Origin: Micromonospora cabrerizensis
GTDB taxonomy: Bacteria > Actinomycetota > Actinomycetes > Mycobacteriales > Micromonosporaceae
Assembly (NCBI RefSeq): GCF_022230955.1
Contig: NZ_JAKKFI010000051.1
Coordinates: 115,396 to 179,395 of the forward strand
Reading direction: 5' to 3'
Length of the DNA stretch: 64,000 bases
Both the position numbers and the translations under genes were made by a program. Position 1 is the stretch's first letter. Each line of letters opens with the position of its first letter. Below the pieces are notes generated by a model. It did no database searches, was not told the DNA's origin, and saw nothing but the letters and a program-made list of their open reading frames with translations. This document shows positions 39,099 to 47,626 of this stretch, in pieces.

Positions 39099-39278
39099 CA
39101 GCCCCAGGGCTGGCTGGGGGAAGCGGTCGTGCTCGGGGTGGGGGTGGCCGCCGGGGCCGGGGCGCCGGCGCCGTCGGCGTGTGCGGCGGTCGCTCCGAAC
39201 AATCCGACCGCGATGGCGGCGGCGGCGACGGCGATGGCGACACGGGCCTTGACGGTGATCGAGACGTTGTTGCGCATG
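39099..39278 (-). CDS. Small secreted Pro/Thr/Ser-tailed peptide (59 aa)
   Basis: The minus strand encodes a 59-residue peptide starting MRNNVSITVKARVAIAVAAA. The N-terminus is a textbook signal peptide: basic start, Ala/Val/Ile-rich core and an AHA-D cleavage site near residue 34. The mature part is only ~25 residues, Ala/Pro/Thr/Ser-rich, ending SPSQPWG. GGAGGAA lies about 7 bases before the ATG. The gene converges on the SARP gene and is divergent from the HIUase-like gene, sharing a promoter region full of GATAG/CTATC repeats. Function unknown. Its good signal peptide and ribosome binding site argue that it is real. Confidence 0.65.
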
Positions 39279-39378
39279 GGATGTTCCTCCAGGTGAAGGG
39301 GCTTTTCGCTCCGCCGTGTTCGGCGATGTCACCAACGTAGGAACACGCCCCATCACCGCGTTATCTGTTCACCTGCCA

Positions 39379-39444
39379 ACCCCTATCACCGCTATCGGAT
39401 AGCGGCGGATAGCCGGCGATAGAACGGCGAAGGCCATCCGATAG
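39379..39444. promoter_or_regulatory. GATAG/CTATC repeat array in divergent promoter
   Basis: CTATC occurs at 39383 and 39392. GATAG follows in inverted orientation at 39398, 39408 and 39418, exactly 10 bp apart, and again at 39440. The intergenic region (39279-39549) separates the secreted peptide gene from the HIUase-like/leuA genes. Helical-turn spacing suggests an operator for a cooperatively binding regulator, possibly the SARP or LAL protein. A GATAG could also be part of a -10 element. Confidence 0.5.
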
Positions 39445-39549
39445 CCGGCCGGCGCACAGTTCTGCCCAAGGCCGGGAATCCGGCAACCAACCGTCGCCCG
39501 CTCGCACTGCGGGCCCGAGCGACGGGACTGACTGGCAGGTGACAACGAC

Positions 39550-39888
39550 ATGAGTGTTTCGGCGCAAGCTTTGGACGGTGTGTTCGGCCGCCCCGCGGCG
39601 GGCATCCGGGCGCGACTGGAACGCGCCTATGACGGCGGCTGGAAGCCGGTCGCCGACGCGGAGTCCGACCCCGACGGTCACATCGACGACTGGGCGGCAG
39701 AGCTTCTGGAGAGGGGCCCCTACCGGATCGTCTTCGACAGCGACCACTACTTCTCCGGCCTCGGCGTCAGCGCCGCCTACCCGGAGATCGCGGTCACCTT
39801 CCGCGTCCAGGACGAGTCCGACACCTGCCAGGTCCAGGTGCTCCTCACTCCCTACTCGTACTCGATGTACTTCGGCACCCGCGGATGA
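39550..39888 (+). CDS. Transthyretin/HIUase-like protein with degenerate active site
   Basis: A 112-aa protein that aligns end to end with 5-hydroxyisourate hydrolase (transthyretin fold): QALDGVFGRPAAG, DPDGHIDDW, Y-R-I-V-F-D and LLTPYSYSMY. The residues expected for HIU hydrolysis are all changed. The N-terminal His is Gln6, the Arg of the DGR motif is His44, the His of HVPLL is Gln94, and the C-terminal YRGS is YFGT followed by RG. It is therefore unlikely to be a classical HIUase and no other urate genes are nearby. It lies 58 bp before the leuA-like gene and is probably co-transcribed with it, so a biosynthetic or binding role in the polyketide pathway is likely. Confidence 0.8.
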   Translation: MSVSAQALDGVFGRPAAGIRARLERAYDGGWKPVADAESDPDGHIDDWAAELLERGPYRIVFDSDHYFSGLGVSAAYPEIAVTFRVQDESDTCQVQVLLTPYSYSMYFGTRG

Positions 39889-39946
39889 GTCAGGTGGCGC
39901 CCGGGCCGCAAGTCCCGGCTCCTCACAGCGAGGAAAGGAACCCATC

Positions 39947-41722
39947 GTGAACCCGAGTCGACGATCTGCCGGCCGCTACCTGCCCGCCGCTCCGGTGAAC
40001 CTGCCGGATCGAAGGTGGCCGAGCCGTACGGTCACCACCGCGCCCCGGTGGCTCTCGACCGACCTGCGCGACGGCAACCAGTCGCTGGCCAACCCCATGA
40101 GCCCGGCCAGGAAACTGGCCATGTTCCGGTTGCTCGTGGAGATGGGCTACAAGGAGATCGAGGTCGGGTTCCCGGTAGCGAGCCAGGACGACCACGACTT
40201 CGTCCGGCTGCTCATCGAGGACGACCTGATCCCCGACGACGTCTGCATCACGGTGCTGACGCAGGCCCGCGACGAGCTGATCCGCCGCACGGTGGAGAGC
40301 CTGGCCGGGGCTGCCCGCGCCCGCATCCACATCTACAACGCCACCTCGCCGCTGTTCCGCCGGGTCGTCTTCGGCATGACCCGGGCCGAGTGCCTGGACC
40401 TCGCGGTCCAGGGCACACGGCTGATGATGAAGTACGCGGAACGCACCCTCGCCGGCACCGACCTGCGCTACCAGTACTCGCCCGAGCTGTTCAACGACAC
40501 CGAGCTGGAGTTCTCGCTCGAGGTCTGCGAGGCGGTCATGGACGTGTGGCAACCGGAGCCGGACCGACCGATCATCCTGAACTTCCCGACCACGGTCGAG
40601 CGGACCATGCCGAACATCTTCGCCGACCAGATCGAGTGGCTGGACCGCAACCTGTCCCGCCGCGAGCACGTGTGCCTCTCGGTGCACCCGCACAACGACC
40701 GGGGCACCGGCGTCGCCTCCGCGGAGCTGGCGACCCTCGCCGGCGCGCAGCGGATCGAGGGCTGCCTGTTCGGCAACGGTGAGCGGGCCGGCAACGTCTG
40801 CCTGGTCACGCTCGGGCTCAACCTCTACACCCAGGGCATCGACCCGGGCATCGACTTCTCCGACATCAACCGGGTCCGGCGCACCGTCGAGTACTGCAAC
40901 GAGCTGCCGGTGCACCCGCGCCACCCGTACGGCGGGGACCTGGCCTACACCGCGTTCTCCGGCTCGCACCAGGACGCCATCAAGAAGGGCTTCGACGAGC
41001 GTGCCCGGGCCGCGATGGCGATCGGCGCGTCCGTCGACGACCTGCCCTGGGAGGTGCCGTACCTGCCGCTGGACCCGGAGGACGTCGGCCGCACCTACGA
41101 GACCGTGGTGCGGATCAACAGCCAGTCCGGCAAGGGCGGCATCGCCTACGTCCTGGCCAGCCAGCACGGCCTGCGCCTGCCGCGCGACCTCCAGCTGGAG
41201 TTCGCCGGTGTGGTCCAGGCGCAGGCCGACGCCACCGGCGTGGAGATCTCACCGGCCCGCATCGGGGAGCTGTTCCTCCAGGAGTACGTCGTGCAACGCC
41301 CGCTGTCGGTGCCGTTGCGCTTCCGCGACATGGTCGCCACCGAACTGCACGTCGGCGGCGGCGGGTTCACCATCGGCGCCGCGCGGGCCGACGCGGTCGA
41401 GCAGATCCGCACCACGATGCTGTCCTGGGGGATCGACGTGCGCGCCGTGCACCGTACCGGGGTCGGCGCGGTGTGCGAGCGCGACGACGTGGTCGTCTAC
41501 GCCGAGTGTCGCCTCGGCACCCGTACCGTCTGGGGGGTCGGCATCGACGCCGAGCCGGACACCGCGGCCTTCGCCGCCGTCCGCGCCGCGCTCAGCCGCG
41601 CCCTCCGCTCCGGCAACGCCCTGGAAACGGTCGGGGATCTCGACGCCCCGGCGATGCATCCCGCGCCGCCCCGGCTGCGCCCGGTCCTGGCCGGCACCGT
41701 CGGCCTCAACCTGGCCGGCTGA
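39947..41722 (+). CDS. 2-isopropylmalate synthase paralogue (LeuA type II)
   Basis: A 591-aa enzyme with an N-terminal DRE-TIM-like catalytic domain: STDLRDGNQSL, GYKEIEVGFP, metal-binding HPHNDRGTG and GCLFGNGERAGN. The C-terminal LeuA regulatory/dimerisation domain is present (RTVWGVGIDAEPDTAAF). It condenses acetyl-CoA with an alpha-keto acid. It differs clearly in sequence from typical actinobacterial housekeeping LeuA and lies inside the PKS cluster, so it may make a branched or chain-extended keto acid for a starter or side chain. It could also serve leucine supply. GTG 39947 follows AGGAAAGGAA. The HIUase-like gene is directly upstream and the LAL regulator 46 bp downstream. Confidence 0.85.
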   Translation: MNPSRRSAGRYLPAAPVNLPDRRWPSRTVTTAPRWLSTDLRDGNQSLANPMSPARKLAMFRLLVEMGYKEIEVGFPVASQDDHDFVRLLIEDDLIPDDVCITVLTQARDELIRRTVESLAGAARARIHIYNATSPLFRRVVFGMTRAECLDLAVQGTRLMMKYAERTLAGTDLRYQYSPELFNDTELEFSLEVCEAVMDVWQPEPDRPIILNFPTTVERTMPNIFADQIEWLDRNLSRREHVCLSVHPHNDRGTGVASAELATLAGAQRIEGCLFGNGERAGNVCLVTLGLNLYTQGIDPGIDFSDINRVRRTVEYCNELPVHPRHPYGGDLAYTAFSGSHQDAIKKGFDERARAAMAIGASVDDLPWEVPYLPLDPEDVGRTYETVVRINSQSGKGGIAYVLASQHGLRLPRDLQLEFAGVVQAQADATGVEISPARIGELFLQEYVVQRPLSVPLRFRDMVATELHVGGGGFTIGAARADAVEQIRTTMLSWGIDVRAVHRTGVGAVCERDDVVVYAECRLGTRTVWGVGIDAEPDTAAFAAVRAALSRALRSGNALETVGDLDAPAMHPAPPRLRPVLAGTVGLNLAG

Positions 41723-41768
41723 ACACCGCTCAAGGCCGTTCACCACACCTGACCTGGGGGAGATCCAC

Positions 41769-44543
41769 ATGGGACTCGTTGAAAGAGACAAGGCGGTGGC
41801 CGGCCTCGAGGGTCTGCTCACCGAGGCGGTCGCGGGCCGTGGACGGGTGGCGATGATCACCGGCACCGTCGGCACCGGCAAGAGCGAACTACTGCACACC
41901 CTGGCCGACCGGGCGGTCGACTTCGGCGCCCTGGCGGTCACCGCGAGCGGCGCCCACGCCGAGCGCAACCTGCCCCTGGCACTGCTCAGTCAGCTCTTCC
42001 ACGACGCGCCCCTGCAGGACCGTGAGCGCGAGCGGGCGATGAGCCTGCTGCACGAGGGCACCGTCGCGGCCCTGGCCGCCGACAACCGGGACGACAACGA
42101 GCACATCGACGTGCAGATCGTGCACGGGCTCTGCACCATCCTGTTGGAACTGGCCGAGCGTTACCCGTTGGCACTGCTCGTCGACGACGTGCACCAGGCC
42201 GACCGCGCCTCGGTGGTCTGCCTGGCCTACCTGGCCCGGCGCGCCCGGTTCGCGCCGGTCCTGGTCGCCTTCACCCAGACCGAGTTCGGGCGCAGCGCGG
42301 AGCCGTCCTGGCAGGCGGAACTGCTGCGCCCGGGGCACGGCAGCCGGGTCAAGTTGACCCCGCTCACCGGCCTCGGTGTCCAGCAGTTCGCCGCCGAGAC
42401 GGTCGGCACGGAGGTCGCCGAACGGCTGGCCGGCCAGTGGTACCAGCTCACCGGCGGCAACCCGTTGCTGGTCAGCGGCCTGCTGGAGGATTACCAGACC
42501 GCCACCGAGGAGACCGGCGCCGCGCCGGACGAGGTGGTGGTGGGGGAGCGGTACGCCCAGGCCGTCGTGTCCTGCCTGCGCCGCGGCGAGCCGCAGCTTC
42601 TCGAGGTCGCCCGCGGCGTCGCCGTGCTCGCCGACACCGAGGCGCTCGACCGGCTCCTGCGCACCGACGCCGGCGTGGTCGCCCAGGCCATGCGGGCGCT
42701 GACCACGGCCGGCATCTTCACCCTCGGCGGGTTCCGGCACCCGGTGGCCGCCGCCGCCGTGCTCGCCGGCTTCGACCAGGACGAGCGGGCGGAGCTGCAC
42801 CGGCGCGCGGCGGTGCTCGCCTACGACGGCGGCGCGTCGGCGCGGGTCGTGGCCGAACACCTGCTGTGCGCCAAGGAGGCCAGCGAGGCGTGGGGAGTGG
42901 CGGCGCTGGAGGACGCCGCCCGGCAGGCCCTGCGCGAGGGGCAGGTGGAGTCGGCCGTCAGCTACCTCAAGCTGGCCTGGCGGGCCTGCACCGACGAGCG
43001 GCAGAAAATCAAGATCATGACCACTCTGGTACGGGCGGAGTGGCGCGTCAACCCCAGCTCCTCCAGCAGCTACCTGCCCGAACTCGCCGGGGCCCTGGAC
43101 AAGGGCTTCCTCCAGGGCAGTGACGCGGTGATCCTGGCCAAGGCGCTGCTGTGGCACGGGCAGCTCGCCGAGGCGGAGGTGATCCTGGAACACCTCGCCG
43201 CCATCGGAGTGGACCTCGACCCGGCCGCCGCCGGTGAACTGGCCATGACCCGGCCCTGGCTGCGCTGCTCGTACGCGCCGCTGGCCCAGCACTTCCGGCC
43301 GGCACCGGTGACCGTCTCCACGGTCTCGGCGAGCCGTCGCCTGGAAGCCGCCAACGCGCTGTCCACCGTGCTCAGCGACACCCCGTCGGAGGGCGTTGCC
43401 GGGGTCGTCGAGCGCATCCTGCGCAGCTCCCGGCTCGACGAGATGAGCCTGGACACCGTGGAGAGCGCCCTGCTCACCCTCACCTACGGCGGGCACGCCG
43501 AGCAGGCGGCGCCGTGGTGCGACCTGTTCATCGAGGAGGCGCACACCCGGCGCGCACCCAGCCGGCAGGCCCGACTCTCCGCGATCCGGGCCGAGGTCGC
43601 ACTGCGCCTCGGTGACCTGCCCGGCGCGGCCCGGCACGCCCGCCTGGCCCTGGAGATCATGCCGCCGAGCAGCTGGGGGGTGGCCGTCGGTGCGCCGCTG
43701 GCCAGCCTGGTGACGGCCTGCACCGCGATGGGTCGCTTCGAGGAGGTCGCCGAGTGGCTGGACCAGCCGGTTCCGGAGACCATGTTCCAGACCCGGTACG
43801 GGCTGCACTACCTGCACGCCCGCGGTCGTTACAGCATGGCCACCGGCCACCTGCCGCTGGCGCTTCGCGACTTCCAGAAGTGCGGTGAGCTGATGACGAC
43901 CTGGGAGCTGGACGCTCCCGGTCTGGTGGCGTGGCGCACCGACGCCGCCGAGGCGCTGCTGCGGATGGGACGCCCGGACCAGGCCCGCCGGCTCATCGAG
44001 GATCAGCTGGGCCGGTGCGGCAAGGACATGCCGCGTGTGCACGGCTCCGCGCTGCGCCTGCTGGCCGCGACCAGCCAGCTGCGGCACCGGCCGATGCTGC
44101 TGCGGCAGGCGGCCGACCTGTTGCAGTCCGGCGCCGACCGGTACGAGCACTCCCGCGTTCTGGTCGACCTGACCGAGGCGTACCACGCGCTCGGTGAGTC
44201 GCGGCGGGCGGGAATGATCGGTCGGCGGGCGCGGGCACTGGCGGAGGAGTGCGACGCGCAGCCCCTGCTCCGTCGGCTCTCGCGCGACATCGGTTGGGAC
44301 GACAAGGAGACCGCGGCGGCACAGCCGAGCGTGACCGGCAGCGCCGCGATGCTCAGCGACGCCGAGCGCCGGGTCGCGGCCCTGGCCGCCATCGGCTACA
44401 CCAACCGGGAGATCTCCGACAAGCTCTACATCACGGTGAGCACGGTGGAGCAGCACCTGACGCGCATCTACCGCAAGCTCGGCGTGGTGGGGCGTACCGA
44501 CCTGCCGGCCCACCTCGAACTCGACCTGTCCGCGACCGTCTGA
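41769..44543 (+). CDS. LAL-family LuxR transcriptional regulator
   Basis: A 924-aa large ATP-binding LuxR regulator. Walker A GTVGTGKSE (Lys38) and Walker B ALLVDDVHQADR lie in the N-terminal ATPase. A long helical middle follows, and a C-terminal LuxR helix-turn-helix (LSDAERRVAALAAIGYTNRE, then STVEQHLTRIYRKLGV, residues ~855-915). LAL proteins are typical pathway activators in macrolide and other type I PKS clusters. GGGGGAG precedes the ATG. It is likely co-transcribed with leuA and acts with the SARP in a two-regulator circuit. A strong hairpin follows the stop. Confidence 0.93.
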   Translation: MGLVERDKAVAGLEGLLTEAVAGRGRVAMITGTVGTGKSELLHTLADRAVDFGALAVTASGAHAERNLPLALLSQLFHDAPLQDRERERAMSLLHEGTVAALAADNRDDNEHIDVQIVHGLCTILLELAERYPLALLVDDVHQADRASVVCLAYLARRARFAPVLVAFTQTEFGRSAEPSWQAELLRPGHGSRVKLTPLTGLGVQQFAAETVGTEVAERLAGQWYQLTGGNPLLVSGLLEDYQTATEETGAAPDEVVVGERYAQAVVSCLRRGEPQLLEVARGVAVLADTEALDRLLRTDAGVVAQAMRALTTAGIFTLGGFRHPVAAAAVLAGFDQDERAELHRRAAVLAYDGGASARVVAEHLLCAKEASEAWGVAALEDAARQALREGQVESAVSYLKLAWRACTDERQKIKIMTTLVRAEWRVNPSSSSSYLPELAGALDKGFLQGSDAVILAKALLWHGQLAEAEVILEHLAAIGVDLDPAAAGELAMTRPWLRCSYAPLAQHFRPAPVTVSTVSASRRLEAANALSTVLSDTPSEGVAGVVERILRSSRLDEMSLDTVESALLTLTYGGHAEQAAPWCDLFIEEAHTRRAPSRQARLSAIRAEVALRLGDLPGAARHARLALEIMPPSSWGVAVGAPLASLVTACTAMGRFEEVAEWLDQPVPETMFQTRYGLHYLHARGRYSMATGHLPLALRDFQKCGELMTTWELDAPGLVAWRTDAAEALLRMGRPDQARRLIEDQLGRCGKDMPRVHGSALRLLAATSQLRHRPMLLRQAADLLQSGADRYEHSRVLVDLTEAYHALGESRRAGMIGRRARALAEECDAQPLLRRLSRDIGWDDKETAAAQPSVTGSAAMLSDAERRVAALAAIGYTNREISDKLYITVSTVEQHLTRIYRKLGVVGRTDLPAHLELDLSATV

Positions 44544-44555
44544 CCCCGCGCACCA

Positions 44556-44586
44556 GGCCCCGCCCGCGTCAGCGCGTGGCGGGGCC
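44556..44586. terminator. Hairpin terminator after the LAL gene
   Basis: GGCCCCGCCCGCG pairs with CGCG-T-GGCGGGGCC around a TCAG loop, a stem of 13 bp with a single bulge. It starts 13 bases after the regulator stop, in a region between two converging genes. Confidence 0.75.
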
Positions 44587-44650
44587 GCGGTGTACGCGGG
44601 GGCGTCTCAGGGGGTGCGCACGGCTACCGGGCCCGGGCTGCGCCGCACGG

Positions 44651-44742
44651 CGGGCTTCGGAGGCGGCCACGCGACGGGCGGGCCGCTGCGGGCGGGGCGG
44701 GCTTCGACCCGGCGGCCACGCGACGGGGCGGACCGCTGCGGT
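44651..44742. repeat. Imperfect 47-bp tandem direct repeat
   Basis: Two copies of a GC-rich unit beginning CGGGCTTCG and containing GGCGGCCACGCGACGGG start at 44651 and 44698. They occupy the noncoding space between the LAL gene and the metallophosphoesterase and probably arose by local duplication. The second copy touches the stop of the phosphoesterase gene. Confidence 0.6.
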
Positions 44743-45599
44743 CAGGTCGGCTCGCCGGCGGGAAGGATGACGCGCAGCGGGTCACCGTGCCGGCCGTACA
44801 GGTCCTGCTCGCGGGGGTAGCCGAGCGAGACCTCCTCGAAGCGGACCCCGTCCTCCAGGGTCGTCCTCGGGATGTGCAGGTGACCGTAGACCACCACGGC
44901 CGCCCGGTGCTCCAGGTGCCACCTCGCGGTGCCGGTCGTGCCGCACCACTGGGCGAACTGCGGATAGCGCAGCACCCAGGTCGGCTCCCGGGTCAGCGGG
45001 AAGTGGTTGACCAGCACGGTCGGCAGTGCCGGATCGCACGCGGCGAGGCGCCGCTCGGACTCCCGCAGCCGGGCCCGACACCAGTCGTCGGCCCCCTGGT
45101 ACGGGTCCGCGTGCAGCAGGAACTCGTCGGTGCAGACGATCCCGGCCGACTCGGCCCAGTGACGCGCCTGCTCCTTCGTGGTCCCCGGCGGGCGGAACGT
45201 GTAGTCGTAGAGCACGAACAACGGCACCACGACAACCGGGCCGCCGGCCCCGCGCCACACCGGGAAGTCGTCCTCGGGCGTCACGACACCCAGCTCACGA
45301 CACATCCGTACGAGTTCGCGGTAGCGCTCCTCGCCGCGCAGCTGGACCGGGTCGTCGGCGGGCGTCCACAGCTCGTGGTTGCCCGGCACCCAGATCACCG
45401 TGGCGAAGCGCTCGGCCAGCAGGGTCAGCGCCCACCGGACGTCGGCCATCTTCTCACCGACGTCGCCGGCGACGATCAGCCAGTCGTCGGCGTGCCCGGG
45501 GCGCAGCCCGAGCACCGTCTCCCGGTTGCGGGCATAGCCGACGTGCAGATCGCTGATCGCCAACAACCTGCCGTGCGGGACCGTACCGGGAACGCTCAC
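44742..45599 (-). CDS. Calcineurin-like metallophosphoesterase
   Basis: A 285-aa dinuclear-metal phosphoesterase with ISDLHVG, AGDVGE, PGNHELW, VNHFP and YGHLHIPR, the full set of conserved metal ligands and the general-acid His. The substrate may be a phosphorylated intermediate, a nucleotide or CoA-related compound. Homologues occur near phosphopantetheinyl transferase genes in other actinomycetes (from memory), so a role in PKS carrier-protein biology is possible, but no such transferase is in this window. The GTG at 45599 is the first start after the divergent promoter shared with the DrrA-like gene. Confidence 0.85.
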   Translation of the reverse strand: MSVPGTVPHGRLLAISDLHVGYARNRETVLGLRPGHADDWLIVAGDVGEKMADVRWALTLLAERFATVIWVPGNHELWTPADDPVQLRGEERYRELVRMCRELGVVTPEDDFPVWRGAGGPVVVVPLFVLYDYTFRPPGTTKEQARHWAESAGIVCTDEFLLHADPYQGADDWCRARLRESERRLAACDPALPTVLVNHFPLTREPTWVLRYPQFAQWCGTTGTARWHLEHRAAVVVYGHLHIPRTTLEDGVRFEEVSLGYPREQDLYGRHGDPLRVILPAGEPT

Positions 45600-45813
45600 G
45601 ACGACGATCGTAGGCCCGGACCGGTGCCGGCCGGAACGCTCGCGGACCGGATCACGGGCCCTCTGAGCTGCTCTACGGGAGCTAGGGGGCCCGCTAAGGG
45701 TTGTCCGCGCACGGGCCTCTCCCGATGCTGGTTGCGATAGACGAATGCCGGTACCAGCGCCGTTTTCGAGGATTTCCGCCGACGGTGGGATCCCTGTCGA
45801 GAGGAGACCACCG

Positions 45814-46782
45814 ATGATCAAGGCGCGCGGTCTGACCAAGACGTTCCAGATCAACAAGTTCACCGTCGAGGCCGTACGCGGCATCGACCTCGACGTCTCG
45901 TCCGGCGAGATGGTCGGCTTCCTCGGCCCCAACGGCGCCGGCAAGTCCACCACGCTGCGGATGCTGACCACGTTGCTGCGGCCCACCTCCGGCGAGGCCA
46001 ACATCGGCGGCTGCGACCTGCTCAGCGACCCCGCCGGGGTCCGCAAGCTGATCGGCTACGTCGGCCAGAACTCCTCGGCCGGGGTCGAGTACAAGGTCCG
46101 CGAGGAGCTGGTCACCCACGCCCGACTGCAGGGCCTGTCCGCGTCGGTCGCCCGCGCCCGGGTCGCCGAGATGCTGGATCAGTACGACCTGACCGGCCTC
46201 GAGGACCGGATGATCGGTGCCCTGTCCGGCGGCCAGAAGCGGCGCATCGACATCGTGATGGGTGTGCTGCACCGACCGCCGGTGGTCTTCTTCGACGAGC
46301 CGTCCACCGGCCTGGACCCGCAGAGCCGCAGCAACCTGTGGGACCACATCCGCAACCTGCGCCGCGACTACGAGACGACGGTCTTCCTCACCACGCACTA
46401 CCTGGACGAGGCCGACAGCCTCTGCGACCGGATCCTGGTCATCGACGGCGGTCGGATCGTCGCCGAGGGCACCGCCGACGAACTCAAGGCCCAGGTCAAC
46501 GGCGACCTGGTGACCCTGGAAACCTCCGCGGCCCCGGAAACCGCCGCCGCCGCCGAGCGACTCGACGGCGCGACGGAGGTGACCGTCGACGGCACGACCG
46601 TCCGGTTCCGCATCGCCCGTGGCGACCGGGTGCTGCCCGGCCTGCTGCGCGAACTCGACCGCATCAACGTCGACGTGTTCTCGGTGCGAACCAGCCGGCC
46701 GACACTCGACGACGTGTTCCTGACCGTCACCGGGCGCAGCCTTCGCGACAGCGAGACCGCCCCGGCGATCCCGGGCCTGTGA
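45814..46782 (+). CDS. DrrA-like ABC transporter ATP-binding protein
   Basis: A 322-aa ATPase of the daunorubicin-resistance DrrA family. Walker A GPNGAGKST (Lys44), signature LSGGQKRR, Walker B VVFFDEPSTGLD and a C-terminal DrrA-type accessory domain with the TRPTLDDVFLTVTG-like end (here SRPTLDDVFLTVTG). With the next gene it should form a polyketide exporter that provides self-resistance. GAGGAG precedes ATG 45814. The 214-bp upstream region, shared with the divergent phosphoesterase, contains a CGATAG element (45735-45740). Confidence 0.93.
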   Translation: MIKARGLTKTFQINKFTVEAVRGIDLDVSSGEMVGFLGPNGAGKSTTLRMLTTLLRPTSGEANIGGCDLLSDPAGVRKLIGYVGQNSSAGVEYKVREELVTHARLQGLSASVARARVAEMLDQYDLTGLEDRMIGALSGGQKRRIDIVMGVLHRPPVVFFDEPSTGLDPQSRSNLWDHIRNLRRDYETTVFLTTHYLDEADSLCDRILVIDGGRIVAEGTADELKAQVNGDLVTLETSAAPETAAAAERLDGATEVTVDGTTVRFRIARGDRVLPGLLRELDRINVDVFSVRTSRPTLDDVFLTVTGRSLRDSETAPAIPGL

Positions 46783-46795
46783 AGTGAGGATCCCC

Positions 46796-47548
46796 ATGTC
46801 GTTCCTGCGAGACACCTGGCTGACGTTCGACCGGGCGGTCCGGCCCGCCCTGCGCAGCCCCGCCGTGCTGATCGTCGGTGTGGCGGTGCCCCTGGTCTAC
46901 CTGGTCCTGTTCGGCCCATTGCTGGGCGGCACCACCGACGAGAACGGCCTCAGCTCCTGGCAGTGGTTCGTCCCCGGCATGCTCATCCAGCTCACCCTGT
47001 TCATCACCGCCAACGCCGGGTTCGCGCTGATCCCGGACACCCGCTCCGGGGTGCTGGAACGGATGCAGGTCACCCCGGTCAGCCGGGTCGCCCTGCTCAC
47101 CGGCCGGGTTCTCAAGGACGTGGTGCTCCTGCTCATCCAGGCGCTCCTGATGATCGGGCTGGCGCTGATCCTCGGTTTCCGGGCCGGTGTGCTGCCGATC
47201 CTCGCGGGGTTGGTCCTGCTCGCCATCATCGGGGTCGCGGTCGGCTTCGGCTCCTACGGCCTGGCGTTCAAGCTCAAGCACGAGTTCGCCCTGGCCCCGG
47301 TGGTCAGCGGCATCGTCGTACCGCTGATGCTGCTGTCCGGTGTGCTGCTGCCGATGGACCGCGCCCCGGACTGGCTGTACTACCTGTCCCGGGCCAACCC
47401 GCTCAGCTATGTCGTCGAGGCCGAGCGTGAGCTGATCAGCGGCAACTACGACCAGCAGATCGTGCTGGTGGGCACGCTGGTCGCGATCGGCCTGCTGGCC
47501 CTCACCACCACCTGGTCCCTGCGGCTGCTGCGCCGCCAGCTCGCCTGA
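46796..47548 (+). CDS. DrrB-like ABC-2 permease
   Basis: A 250-aa permease with six transmembrane helices and the DrrB/ABC-2 pattern (PLVYLVLFGPLLGG, FVPGMLIQLTLF, MLLSGVLLPMDRAPDWL). It lies 13 bp after the DrrA-like gene, and together they form the likely product exporter. ATG 46796 is preferred, with GAGGAT upstream; GTG 46784 is an in-frame alternative. A long hairpin follows the stop. Confidence 0.92.
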   Translation: MSFLRDTWLTFDRAVRPALRSPAVLIVGVAVPLVYLVLFGPLLGGTTDENGLSSWQWFVPGMLIQLTLFITANAGFALIPDTRSGVLERMQVTPVSRVALLTGRVLKDVVLLLIQALLMIGLALILGFRAGVLPILAGLVLLAIIGVAVGFGSYGLAFKLKHEFALAPVVSGIVVPLMLLSGVLLPMDRAPDWLYYLSRANPLSYVVEAERELISGNYDQQIVLVGTLVAIGLLALTTTWSLRLLRRQLA

Positions 47549-47563
47549 CCCGCGCCACCCCCA

Positions 47564-47621
47564 ACGCCGCCGGCCTCGGCGCCATGGCCCCCGCAGGGGC
47601 CGTGGCACCGAGGCCGGCGGC
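47564..47621. terminator. Long bidirectional hairpin terminator
   Basis: A 15-bp perfect stem (47564-47578 with 47607-47621) extends inward by about 12 more nearly paired bases to a short CGCA loop. It lies between the DrrB-like gene and the converging small gene ending at 47627. Confidence 0.85.
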
Positions 47622-47626
47622 GCTGG

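Noticed and set aside
39060..39296. A 78-codon plus-strand ORF between the SARP and HIUase-like genes
   Set aside because: The opposite strand encodes a better candidate with signal peptide and ribosome binding site (39099-39278); the plus-strand ORF lacks a ribosome binding site.
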